Assembly (NCBI GenBank): GCA_001310715.1
Contig: BAXV01000050.1
Location: 1-27,583 of the forward strand
Origin: Pseudovibrio sp. JCM 19062
Lineage (GTDB): Bacteria; Pseudomonadota; Alphaproteobacteria; Rhizobiales; Stappiaceae
Direction of reading: 5' to 3'
Length of the DNA stretch: 27,583 bases
Shown piece after piece: positions 1 to 9,015 of this stretch (its first letter is position 1; each line of letters starts with the position of its first letter). Both the position numbers and the translations under genes were made by a program. Below the pieces are notes generated by a model that saw nothing but the letters and a program-made list of their open reading frames with translations, had not been told where the DNA came from and did no database searches.

Positions 1-183
1 GCGAAGGGGGATAATTCTTTCCTGCGGATACTGCAAATATATTTATCCCCGCGTTGAGGCTGATTATCAGTTGAGGGCCTGTACCGAGTTATTCCCCTTT
101 ATGAGGTTGGCTTGGCCGTATTGGGAGAGGCAGTGTTAGACGAGTGATGCTGATCCTCCACCCTCATCGTACACCAGAGCTGC
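1..183. other. gene-free left edge
   Basis: No coding region is supported here. The stretch is AT-richer than the genes and lies downstream of the minus-strand copper ATPase. I looked for a terminator hairpin directly after that stop codon and saw none. A loose inverted pairing (GGGGATAATTC near 6 with GAGTTATTCCCC near 87) is imperfect and widely spaced. Confidence 0.4.
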
Positions 184-2518
184 TCAAAGCTTCAGCCTCT
201 TCAAGCGCAAGGAATTCATGACCACGCAGAAGGAGGAGAGGCTCATGGCGAGGGCTGCGATCATGGGGGAGAGGAGTGCTCCGGTGAACGGGTAGAGGAT
301 GCCAGCGGCGATGGGGACACCGGCAGAGTTGTAGACGAAGGCCAGGAAGAGGTTCTGGCGGATGTTTCGTATTGAGCCTTGGCCAGTTTGCGGGCGCGGA
401 CGATGCCGGTGAGGTCGCCATTCAGCAAGGTGATGCCTGCGCTCTCAACAGCGACATCTGCACCGGTTCCCATTGCCAGACCCACTTCCGCAGCTGCGAG
501 GGCCGGAGCGTCGTTGACGCCATCGCCTGCCATGGCAACGATAGCGCCGGTTGTATGGAGCTGATCAATAAGTGTTTTCTTGTCCTCTGGCAGTGCGCCT
601 GCCTTGAACTCGTCAATCCCTACAGATGTGGCCACAGCCTTGGCCGTGAGTGCATTGTCTCCCGTTGCATGATGACCTTGATGCCTGCCTCATGCAGTTG
701 GCTGATGGCTTCGATTGCGTTGTCTTTGACGGGGTCGGAAATGGCAATCAGGCCGATGACTTCTCTGTATTGGAGATGTAGATGCAGGTGTTGCCGTTTG
801 TGCTGAGGGATTGGTAGGCCTGCTTCATCTCCTCAGTGAGCGTGTCTTTGAGGCCAAAGATCTCCGGATTGCCAATGGCATATACATTGTCGTCAATCTT
901 TGCGCTGACGCCTTTGCCGGTGTGGGCTTGAAAGTCCTCGGAGTGAGACAAATGGAGATGTCTGGCCTTTGCTGCGTTGGCGATAGCTTCTGCCAGTGGG
1001 TGTTCCGAGCCTTTTTCTATGGAGGCGGCGATGTGGAGCAGTTGCTCTTGGGTATGGTTGACCGAGAATGAGAGGATCGAAGTGACGGTTGGTTTGCCTT
1101 TGGTGATGGTTCCGGTCTTGTCGACGATGAGCGTATTGACCTTGGACATGAGCTCCAGCGCAGTCGCGTCTTTGATGAGCACTCCGGCCTGTGCGCCGCG
1201 GCCACTGGCGGTCATGATGGACATGGGCGTGGCAAGGCCCAGAGCGCAGGGGCAGGCGATGATGAGCACGGATACGGCCACGATGATGGCGTAGGAAAGA
1301 GACGGTGTCGGGCCGACAGTCAGCCAGATGAAGAATGATAGAATGGATATTCCGACAACGGCCGGAACGAAGTAGGCAGAGACCTTATCTGCCAGGCCCT
1401 GAATGGGTGCGCGGGATGCTGTGCGGAGGAAACCATGGCAACAATTCTGGAGAGCATGGTGTCTGCACCAACATTGGTTGCCTCGATGATGAGGGTTCCG
1501 TTTTTGTTGAGCGTGCCCCCCGTCACCGTATCACCGGTTTTTTTCTCAAGCGCGACCGGTTCGCCGGTGATCATGCTTTCATCAACGTAGGACTGCCCGT
1601 CAATGACGCGGGAGTCTACGGGGATGGCTTCGCCGGGGCGGACGCGTAGTTTGTCACCGGTAACAACGTTCTCCAGCGGTGCGTCGTATTCTATGCCGTC
1701 GTCGAGGACGCGGCGGGCGGTCTTAGGGGCAAGGTCGAGAAGGGCGCGGATGGCGTCTCCGGTGCGCTCGCGAGCGCGCATTTCCAGCACCTGACCCATG
1801 AAGATCAGCGCGAGGATGACGGCGGCTGCTTCATAGTAGACGGGTGGGTGGCCTGTTGCTGTTCTGATGGCTGCCGGGAACAGGAAGGCAGAAAGGTTGC
1901 CACCACCGAATAGAGATAGGCGGCACCCACACCCAGTGTAATCAGAGTCCACATATTGAGGTTCCATGTGGTGATTGATTTGATGCCACGTTTGAACAAG
2001 GGGATGCCTGCCCACAGAACAACTGGTGTTGCGAGGATGAACTCGACGTAGATGGCTGTCGGCTCTCCGATCCAGTCGCGGAAAGGCAGGCCGAAGAACG
2101 GCCCCATGGTAAGGGCAAGCAAAGGAACAGAGAGAATTGCGCTTAGCCAGAAGCGGCGGGTGAAATCGACAAGTTCATGGGAGGGTTCATCGTTTGTGGT
2201 GACTGCTACCGGCTCTAATGCCATGCCGCAGATAGGGCATTGGCCGGGGCCTTTTTGCACGATTTCAGGGTGCATGGGGCAGGTGTAGTCGATGTCCTGC
2301 GCCTCAGCGTCCTGCTGCTGTTTGCTGTTGCCTGAGGCGTAGAAGTAGGGATCGCTCTGGAAGGTGTGAGCGCATTTTTCGGAGCAGAAGTGGTAGGACT
2401 TACCGGCAAAATCTACAGAGAGTGTCTCGCTTGTGACTTCTACCTGCATTCCGCAGACTGGATCCTGCTCTCTGGGAGAGGTGGTCTCGGATGTTTCTGC
2501 GTTCGATGCCTTTTCCAT
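184..2518 (-). CDS. copA: copper-translocating P1B-type ATPase with YHS and heavy-metal-binding N-terminus (frame broken five times)
   Basis: This inner-membrane pump exports Cu+ from the cytoplasm using ATP. Restored length is about 779 residues. A YHS domain (residues 19-60, Cys22/45/49) comes first, then a heavy-metal-binding module (78-104, CPMHPE and CPICGM). The P-type core follows: actuator TGEP, CPC in the membrane, phosphorylation site DKTGT, SEHPL and hinge GDGVND, then YN and MSLSS in the last helices. CPC plus YN plus MxxSS is the Cu+ (P1B-1) signature. There is no classical HMA domain. The ATG at 2516-2518 follows GGAG at about 12 nt. Single bases appear to be missing near 1884, 1419, 761, 668 and 363; the frame moves the same way each time and all motifs survive. 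The true stop is TGA at 184-186. Sure of the family; silver co-transport is possible. Confidence 0.9.
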
Positions 2519-2645
2519 CGCTCATACGGCTCCATGATCCAGCGGACTCGCGTTATACGAGTGTCTATCATAAGCCATTGCTTTGCCCGAAAAGATTAAT
2601 GCCCAGTGGGACCTTCCGGTATCACTAGGCAGAGCTTATTGGAAA

Positions 2646-2674
2646 CTAGGGTATTTGGATCAAGTTGCCCCTAG
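2646..2674 (-). terminator. possible weak hairpin terminator after the 2OG oxygenase
   Basis: Perfect 6-bp arms CTAGGG and CCCTAG are separated by 17 nt, just beyond the stop of the minus-strand oxygenase gene. In that gene's direction the stem is followed by TTTCC only, so a real U-tract is missing. It may be a weak terminator or mRNA 3' end structure. Confidence 0.3.
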
Positions 2675-2682
2675 CGCTTTTA

Positions 2683-3363
2683 TCAGGCCGGGACCGGAAA
2701 TCTCTTTGTGAGCGCCTCTGGGTAGGCCAGTTCGTGGCGGGCACGCCATTCCGGCACTACGTAGTTTACGATCAGGCTCTTGCGGGCGCCGTTGATATCG
2801 CGCTTCTCAAAGCCATGCCAGGAATCGTCTGAAGGGACGAAGAACATAGCTCTGTTCGGGACCCATGGGGTGTTGGAATGGAACGTCTCTTTGTCAGAAT
2901 AGAGAGAGGTGCCCCATTCTTCTCCGTTGGACTCTGAAAGATAGAGTAGGAGGGTGAATTTCTTGGCACCGATATCTGTATGCGGTTCCAGCCAAAAGCC
3001 TTCCTGATCGCATGTGTACTCGATACGCAGATAGGTGTCGGAAAGATCGATCCCACATTTGTCGTAGAGCAGATTCATCATGTGTGGGGACTGGAAGGCA
3101 GCAGAGAACTCCTGCTCTTCGCGGAGCTTCATGTAGCTGTCACCGTACAAGTAATGGCGCAGCTTATTATTTGTTGACCGTTGGCCTTCGCTGTAATCCA
3201 TTTCACGCATGCTGGTGGGCAGATGCTGAAAATCTGTCAGCGTTTGCTGTGGTAGCAGGTTATCTGCGGTCCAATGCTTGAACGGAGCCTTTTGCTGCTT
3301 TGCCTGGCGGATGGCCTGGAAAATGGAAGCATTAATGAGGCGTGCGGAGTTTGGGCGGTTCAT
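2683..3363 (-). CDS. 2-oxoglutarate/Fe(II)-dependent oxygenase family protein
   Basis: A 226-residue cytosolic protein with the facial triad of the 2OG-Fe(II) oxygenase superfamily: His128-x-Asp130 (in EPHTDIG) and His183 (in SWHGF), followed by Arg194 in the RKSLIVNYV strand where the co-substrate carboxylate usually binds. Iron and 2-oxoglutarate dependence is inferred from these residues; the substrate cannot be named. An open frame extends upstream to 3477, but the ATG at 3361-3363 has GGAGG about 5 nt upstream, so I choose this start. The frame is intact. It is co-directional with the TetR gene, about 200 nt downstream of it, with a hairpin between them. A prolyl-hydroxylase-like or small-molecule hydroxylase role are both possible. 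Confidence 0.75.
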   Translation of the reverse strand: MNRPNSARLINASIFQAIRQAKQQKAPFKHWTADNLLPQQTLTDFQHLPTSMREMDYSEGQRSTNNKLRHYLYGDSYMKLREEQEFSAAFQSPHMMNLLYDKCGIDLSDTYLRIEYTCDQEGFWLEPHTDIGAKKFTLLLYLSESNGEEWGTSLYSDKETFHSNTPWVPNRAMFFVPSDDSWHGFEKRDINGARKSLIVNYVVPEWRARHELAYPEALTKRFPVPA

Positions 3364-3496
3364 GAAGTCCTCCGTCCTGCTTGGCGCGTGCCTTACAGGC
3401 AGGCTGCTCAAAAACAGGTGGTTCACTGGCTTTGTGCCAGGCGGGAGATACTTAATGCGAGCTTGGGGGCCGAACAATGTCGGTCTGGAATCGTCG

Positions 3497-3519
3497 AAAA
3501 CACCAAATTAAGGTGTTTT
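3497..3519 (-). terminator. hairpin between tetR and the oxygenase gene
   Basis: Perfect 8-bp arms AAAACACC and GGTGTTTT flank a 7-nt AT-only loop. In the minus direction the stem ends in GGTGTTTT, so the U-run lies inside the stem, 46 nt beyond the TetR stop. It fits an intrinsic terminator for tetR, but its place in the leader of the oxygenase gene also allows an operator. Confidence 0.5.
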
Positions 3520-3564
3520 GCGAGATTTGATATGTATTTGACTGCAGTTGGTCTGATCCGGGTT

Positions 3565-4209
3565 TCAGGGACTGCTTTCTGCTTCAATAGGCTTGAGATA
3601 AGGCTCTATAATCATTGCGAATTTGCGGATGATCTTTTCGATGTAAGCAGGGTCGCTGTGGAACTCCTGCTGGAAGATCATGCCACGGATGAAAGAGCGC
3701 CAGATGAGCAGGATCAGAACCATATCCTGCGAGGCTTCCTCATTCAGACCGGGGGGCAGGAAAAACTGGTTGAGCTGCTCATTCCAGTCTTCCAGCTTTG
3801 GCGAAATGCGCTCGGACAGAGCCTTGTCTGTGCGTGTGGCCATGATGATCTCAGAAAAAGCACGGCCTTCCGGCGTGTCGACGATGTTCTTCCAGTAGGA
3901 CACCATTGCATCACCAAGGTCGCCATCACTTGGCTGCGTGATTTGCGGTAAGGGGAAGGAACTTGCGCTTTCCTTTTGAAAATGGCGCAGGACTCTTGAG
4001 AGGAGGAAATCGACAGTGCCGATCACCAGATCCTCCTTGGTGGGGAAATGGTGCATTAACGCGCCGCGGCTGACGTCTACGCCTTCCAGCACGCGGTTGA
4101 TGGAGGTTTCCGCATAGCCAAGCCGGTCAAGACAATCGATAGTCGACTTGATGAGGGCTTTGCGTGTGTTTTCACCGCGCTGCTTCTTCTTGTCCAACTT
4201 GCTTCCCAT
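3565..4209 (-). CDS. TetR-family transcriptional regulator, probable regulator of the adjacent atu-like operon
   Basis: A 214-residue TetR regulator: basic N-terminus, then a helix-turn-helix at about residues 37-60 (TSINRVLEGVDVSRGALMHH, then FPTKEDL), then an all-helical ligand-binding half. Proteins of this family are dimeric DNA-binding repressors released by a small ligand. The ATG at 4207-4209 is preferred; a TTG two codons upstream is an alternative and neither has a strong Shine-Dalgarno. It is divergent from the acyl-CoA catabolic operon starting at 4412. A 24-bp dyad at 4370-4393 lies against that operon, which suggests local repression, as AtuR does in Pseudomonas. Ligand identity (a branched acyl-CoA?) is inference. 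The frame is intact. Confidence 0.85.
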   Translation of the reverse strand: MGSKLDKKKQRGENTRKALIKSTIDCLDRLGYAETSINRVLEGVDVSRGALMHHFPTKEDLVIGTVDFLLSRVLRHFQKESASSFPLPQITQPSDGDLGDAMVSYWKNIVDTPEGRAFSEIIMATRTDKALSERISPKLEDWNEQLNQFFLPPGLNEEASQDMVLILLIWRSFIRGMIFQQEFHSDPAYIEKIIRKFAMIIEPYLKPIEAESSP

Positions 4210-4218
4210 GACCAATCT

Positions 4219-4323
4219 TAGAGCGGGTTGCGTTCATTTGCATTCACGCATCGGACTCTAACTTTCTTGTTGGAGCGAATTCTTGTCGTTTGATTGAAAA
4301 CAATCAAACGGAATGCGCCCTAG
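4219..4323. repeat. composite palindromic intergenic element, copy A
   Basis: A 105-bp element with two foldable halves. The first runs TAGAG (4219) to CTCTA (4260) around an inner TGCGT/ACGCA pair. The second has outer arms GCGAATTC (4275-4282) and GAATGCGC (4311-4318) enclosing a perfect 10-bp stem CGTTTGATTG / CAATCAAACG (4287-4310) with an AAAA loop. It aligns end to end with the copy at 14737-14842, including shared stretches such as GCGTTCAT and ATTCACGCA. It resembles the short mosaic repeats scattered through Rhizobiales intergenic DNA. Confidence 0.75.
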
Positions 4324-4369
4324 CCTTAAGACGGAGTTTCTCTGAATGAGTTGACGTATTGGGAACTGT

Positions 4370-4393
4370 TATATACCGTACGACTGGTATGTA
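4370..4393. promoter_or_regulatory. candidate TetR operator before the atu-like operon
   Basis: Inverted repeat with arms TATATACCGTA and ACTGGTATGTA around a central CG; the core ATACC/GGTAT matches perfectly and 8 of 11 arm positions pair. It ends 18 nt before the ATG at 4412, so bound protein would sit over or just after the promoter. Shape and size fit a TetR dimer site. No clear -35/-10 pair could be assigned with confidence. Confidence 0.55.
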
Positions 4394-4411
4394 AAAGAGG
4401 TTTCCGTTTAG

Positions 4412-6241
4412 ATGAGCATGAAAATCGCGGAAAATCAGAGATTTAAAGACCAAAAGTCGCCTATTCGCATCGGGGGTGCCTGCGGCTTTTGGGGTGATTC
4501 CAGCGCGTCAACGGGGCAGTTGTTGCGGGCTGGGGACCTTGATTACATCGTTTACGACTACCTTGCCGAGATTACGCTTTCCATCATGGCAAGAGCGCGT
4601 CAGAAGTCTCCTGATCTTGGATATGCAACAGATTTTGTCGAGCAGGTGCTTGGGCTCAATCTGAAGGGGATTGCTGCCTCCAGGACTAAGATCCTGAGCA
4701 ATGCGGGAGGGGTTAATCCCGAAAGCTGTGCTGCCAAAATCCGCGAGCTGATTGCAGCGCAGAAGCTGGATCTGAAGGTTGCTGTTGTGACAGGTGATGA
4801 CCTGCTGGATAACGCTGCCTCCTATCATGCCACTGGTGTTACCGAGATGTTTTCCGGCGAAGCTTTTCCGAAGCCGGAGAAGGTTGCGTCCATCAATGCC
4901 TATCTGGGTGCGCAGCCTGTTGCGGCAGCTTTGGCAGCGGGCGCGGATATTGTGATTACGGGCCGGTGTGCGGACAGTGCGTTGACATTGGCTGCGTGTG
5001 CACATGCTTTTGGTTGGGGCTGGGCTGATTATGACCGGCTCGCGGCAGGTAGTCTTGTGGGGCACCTGCTGGAATGCGGTACGCAAGTCACTGGCGGCAA
5101 CTTTACGGACTGGCGGGATGTGCCGGATGTGAAGAAGATCGGCTACCCGATTGCGACGGTTTATGAAGACGGCAGCTGTGATCTCAGTAAGCCGGACGGC
5201 AGCGGTGGGCTGGTGAGTGTTGGCACAGTTGCCGAGCAGCTGGTTTACGAGATCGGCGATCCGCAAGCCTATCTTCTCCCTGATGTGACCTGCGATTTTT
5301 CCGCAGTGAGCGTTGAGGGGAAAGATGCGCAGTGCGTGCATGTTAGCGGGGCGAGGGGGGCTCCTGCGCCGGATCATCTGAAGGTTTCTGCGACCTGGCG
5401 GATGGGTTCCGTGTCGGTTGATGGTGCCGTATCTGGGCTTTGAGGCTGGCGATAAGGCACGGGCTCTCGCCGAGCTTGCGGTGGGACGTGCGGAGAGCGT
5501 TCTGAAACGGCTTGGTGCACCGGGTTATCAGGAAGTCTCTGTCGAGGTTGTGGGCGCAGGGTCGCAGAGCGGGGAGGCTCCTGTCGGTGATGGCGGCTAT
5601 GAAGAGGTCGTATTGAAGATTGCCGCGCGGCATGTGGATCAGCGCGCTGCTGGCTTGCTGCTGCGGGAGTTGGTTGGGCTTGGCTTGTCTGTCGCGCCGG
5701 GCATGGCGACCTTCAACGGCGGACGTCCGAAACCTTCTCCAGTCGTGCGGTTGTTCTCCTTCCTCGTTTTGCAGTCAGCGGTGACGCCCAGAGTTTCTCT
5801 GGAAGGTGAGCCGGTTTCATTTGATCAGGTGATTGCCACAGCGCGCAGGGAGCTGTGGAGGCCACTGAGCTTCCGGCGGTGCCTGCTTGTGATGAGGCCA
5901 TGAGTGAGGTTCCGCTGATCAAGCTGGCGTATGCGCGCAGTGGGGACAAGGGTGATAAGGCGAACATTGGTGTGATTGCACGTCAGGCCGAGTGGTTGCC
6001 GTGGATCGCGGCGGCGCTGACGGAAGAGGCTGTTGCGAAGACCTTTGCGCATTTTAATCCGGGCAAGGTCTCACGGTTTTATCTGCCGGGCTGTCATGCG
6101 CTCAACTTTTTGATTGATGATGTGCTTGGCGGCGGCGGTGTTGCCAGTTTGAGGTTGGATCCTCAGGCGAAGGCCTACAGTCAGATACTGCTCAGGCACG
6201 CTATTCCGGTTCCACACTCCATTGCGCAGGAGGTGTTGTGA
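4412..6241 (+). CDS. atuA: AtuA-family acyclic terpene utilization protein, with C-terminal AtuA_C domain (frame broken three times)
   Basis: Restored length is about 610 residues. Residues 1 to about 450 are the AtuA/DUF1446 domain (start IRIGGACGFWGDS, later TGRCADSALTLA and GRPKPSPVVRLFSFLV). The last 105 or so residues form the AtuA_C domain (LAYARSGDKGDKANIGVIAR). AtuA is required for citronellol/geraniol breakdown in Pseudomonas; its exact reaction is unsettled, and cleavage or handling of the hydroxy-isohexenylglutaryl-CoA intermediate has been proposed. One-base losses are inferred near 5401, 5420 and 5842. The stop overlaps the next start (TGATG at 6239-6243), so translation is probably coupled. 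AGAGG lies 11 nt before the ATG. It is the first gene after the dyad at 4370. AtuA-like proteins also occur beside other acyl-CoA carboxylases, so the substrate is not proven. Confidence 0.85.
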
Positions 6242-7048
6242 TGAGCGATACACGAATATCGCCGGCTGTTCTTGTTACCCGTCAGGAAGGCTGGATGACG
6301 ATTACGCTGAACCAGCCCGAGAAACGGAATCCGCTGACGGGTGAGGTGATTGCGGAAATCTCGGTGGTTCTGACTGAGGTGCAGGATGATCGCAGTGTGC
6401 GTGGGATTACGTTCACCGGAGCCGGTGGAGTGTTTTGTGCTGGTGGTGATCTGAAAGCCTTTCAGCAGATCATGGCTGGTGGGGATGAGGCGGAAGCCAT
6501 TGCGCAGAAAACCAGTCTGGAAGCGGCGACGTTTTTTTGGATTGATCGCCCATCAACCGCAGGTGACCGTGGCTCTGGTGGATGGTGCTGCGATGGCCGG
6601 TGGTCTTGGGATGGCGTGTGCCTGCGATTTTGTGCTGGCTACGCAGGAGGCGAAATTTGCTTTCACCGAAACGCGGCTTGGCCTGCCGCCCGCGCAGATT
6701 GCACAATACGTAACCAAGCGTCTAGGTTATCAAAAGGCCAAGAAAATGCTTGTCTTGGGAAGCAGGCTGACTGGCGGCGAGGCCTACCTTATTGGTCTGG
6801 TGGATAAGGCTGTTGTTGCTCATGCCGAGCTTGAGGCTGCGGAAGGTGAAATAAAACAGCAGGTTATGGCTTGTGCGCCAGGTGCTGTTGCCGCCACAAA
6901 GCGGGTTGTTGAGGAGGCGCTTAGTCTTGAGCAAGATGAGCTGCGCCAGAGTGCGGCGGTCCATTTTGCGAAGGCAATCGTTGGGGATGAGGGACAGGAA
7001 GGTGTGAAGTCGTTTCTGCAAAAACGCAAACCATCTTGGACCCCTTAA
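6241..7048 (+). CDS. enoyl-CoA hydratase/isomerase, AtuE/LiuC type (one frame break)
   Basis: A crotonase-fold hydratase of about 268 residues after correction. The oxyanion-hole segments are visible: GAGGVFCAGGDLKAF and DGAAMAGGLGMACACDF. The run ETRLGLPPAQIAQYV follows. From memory, the PPAQIA form resembles isohexenylglutaconyl-CoA hydratases (AtuE), while methylglutaconyl-CoA hydratases (LiuC) usually read LIPA at that place; this was not checked. In the pathway it would hydrate the carboxylated enoyl-CoA made by the carboxylase. The frame breaks in a T7 run at 6532-6538; removing one T restores a residue-perfect join (ATFF then GLIAHQPQV). It starts at the ATG overlapping the atuA stop. 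Confidence 0.82.
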
Positions 7049-7219
7049 ATTTCGGGGTATTCTTTTCCCTCGGAACAGATGTTCGAATGCGGTGAAGGAA
7101 GAAGAAATAGTGAGTATGCTCAACTTATCTGAGCAGACTAAAATGCCGAAGCTTATCGCGCAAAAACGATAGTGTTGGAAACCAGTGGGGAGACTGAACC
7201 AACACATAGAGGAGGAAAT
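7049..7219. other. intergenic spacer inside the operon
   Basis: 171 nt without a convincing gene. A small imperfect pairing CTCA/TGAG surrounds position 7127. No promoter or terminator could be assigned. The only clear signal is the strong ribosome binding site GGAGG at 7211-7215 for the next gene. Confidence 0.4.
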
Positions 7220-8907
7220 ATGGGCACACAGTACGCACTGCCAATCGAGATGCTACAAAAATGGGCCAAAGAGAAGCCGAATGCGGTTTATCTGAGCCAG
7301 CCTGTAAACCGTGAGTATATTAAATTCACTTGGGCAGAATGTTATGACGCTGTCCGGCGTATGGCGACAGCACTGCAGTCAATGGGTTTCCAGCCGGGAG
7401 ACAGAATCGGCATTCTTTCCAAGAACTGCGCTGAGTGGTTTCTTGCTGACTTTGCCATTCAGGCTGCTGGCTTTGTTTCCGCGCCAATCTATTACACGGC
7501 CTCCGCAGATACGATCAGCTACATTGTGGACCATGCGGATGTGAAAGCCGTGTTCATGGGCAAGCTGGACGACCTTGCGCCGAGTGAGGCCGGTATCCGC
7601 GATGGCGTGATCAAGATTGCGTTTCCCTACAAAACCATCGACTGCGAATACAGCTGGAAAGAGCTGCTCAAGCACATGAGCCTATCGCGGAAGACAAGAT
7701 TGCCAAGCCGGAACTGGATGACCTGTTCTCCGTTGTTTACACCTCCGGTTCCACGGGCAATCCAAAAGGCGTTGAAGTCAGCTATCGCAACATCGCTTTT
7801 GGTGCGTGGTCTCCGAGCCAGACTATGGAGCTGCATGGCGATGAGCGCATGATCTCCTATCTGCCGCTGGCACACATTACGGAACGCGCGCTTGTTGAGC
7901 ATGTGAGTGTTTATTCGGGAGTGGTGGTGAGCTTTGTGGAGTCTCTGGACTCCTTTGCAGATGACCTGCGTGCGGCTGATGTGACCATGTTCATTTCCGT
8001 GCCGCGCCTCTGGATGAAGTTCCAGGCGGGTATCCTCGCCAAGCTTCCGCAGGAGAAGCTGGACAGGTTTTTGAAGATCCCGGGCCTGAGTTGGTATGTG
8101 AAGCGCAAGATCCGCAAGCAGCTTGGCCTGAGCAATGCCAAGATTATCGGCAGTGGTTCTGCTCCGATCTCACAGGCGGTGCTGGAGTGGTATCAGAAGC
8201 TGGGCATCAACATCACAGAAGGCTGGGGCATGACCGAGACCGCCGGTCTTGCATGCTCTCACCATCCGTTCCGTGCAGACAAGATTGGCACAATCGGTAC
8301 GCCGCTTGAGGGACTGGAGATCAAGATCACCGATGAGGGTGAGTTACTCATTCGCGGGGACTCCGTCACCAAGGGTTACTACAAGGATCCTGATCTGACG
8401 AAGGAAACCATCGAAGACGGTGGCTGGTTCCACACTGGCGACAAAGTGGAGCAGGATGCAGATGGCTATTTGCGTATTACGGGCCGTGTGAAGGAGATCT
8501 TCAAATCCTCCAAAGGCAAGTACATTGCACCTGTGCCGATTGAGGCGATGCTCTTTGATAACACCTATGTGGAGCAGGCTTGTGTGATGGGGTCTGATCT
8601 GGCGCAGCCTGCGGCGGTCGTGTTCCTTTCTTCCGAAACCACCATCGGTCTTTCGCGGGAAGACGTTCGCAAGAGTCTTGAGAAAACTTACAAGAGCATT
8701 AACAGCTCCGTGGAAAGCCACCTGAAGCTGGGCGCGATTGTGGTCGCCGAGGATATGTGGACGATCGAAAACGGCTATCTCACCCCGACCATGAAGATCA
8801 AACGCGGGCTTCTTGAAGATCGTTATCGGGAATTGGTGCGGGCTGTGCCCGGCCGTTCTGTGGTTTGGGAAGACGAATGCATCACCAAGGCTGATGCGCA
8901 AGTTTGA
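7220..8907 (+). CDS. AMP-forming acyl-CoA synthetase (AtuH-like), one frame break
   Basis: An adenylate-forming ligase of about 562 residues that would activate a branched or long-chain acid to its CoA ester with ATP. The P-loop YTSGSTGNPKG, the motifs YLPLAHITER and GWGMTETAG, the GWFHTGD hinge region and the GRVKEIFKSSKGKYI segment are all present in order. This resembles the long-chain/FadD15-like branch. One G is apparently missing near 7680 (KHM then EPIAEDK), which separates the N-terminal quarter from the rest. The start is ATG 7220 with GGAGG four bases upstream. In the operon it sits between hydratase and SDR genes, and a hairpin follows it. Citronellate or geranate as substrate is inference from the neighbours. 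Confidence 0.87.
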
Positions 8908-8923
8908 AAGGATGCAGATGGTT

Positions 8924-8974
8924 CGGGGTGACATGGTCACCCCGGGCTCGGCTTTCGGGGCGGACGCCTCTTTT
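8924..8974 (+). terminator. GC-rich hairpin and T-tract after the acyl-CoA synthetase gene
   Basis: A perfect 9-bp stem CGGGGTGAC / GTCACCCCG with an ATG loop occupies 8924-8944. A second short GGC-GAC-GCC fold and TTTTT follow at about 8961-8974. Together they could act as a partial terminator or attenuator within the operon, or as an mRNA stabiliser; the T-tract is not directly next to the main stem. Confidence 0.45.
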
Positions 8975-9015
8975 TGAATAAGCCAGCGCGCACGCGTGGC
9001 AGGGAGAGATTTGGA

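Noticed and set aside
6..98. Imperfect inverted repeat spanning the left edge
   Set aside because: Mismatched arms about 70 nt apart, no flanking duplication, no transposase.
2546..2562. ACTCG/CGAGT inverted repeat in the copA leader
   Set aside because: Only 5-bp arms and no promoter elements placed around it; too weak to call.
2600..2635. CueR/HmrR-like copper operator before copA (ACCTTCC half-site)
   Set aside because: Only one half-site is present; the expected mirrored half at the right distance is missing.
4508..5377. 289-codon antisense open frame across atuA
   Set aside because: No ribosome binding site or family resemblance; the sense strand encodes a clear AtuA domain.
6532..6538. 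Programmed frameshift at the T7 run of the hydratase gene
   Set aside because: Slippery runs can shift frame, but so many other genes in the window carry simple one-base losses that an error is the simpler reading; no stimulatory structure was seen.
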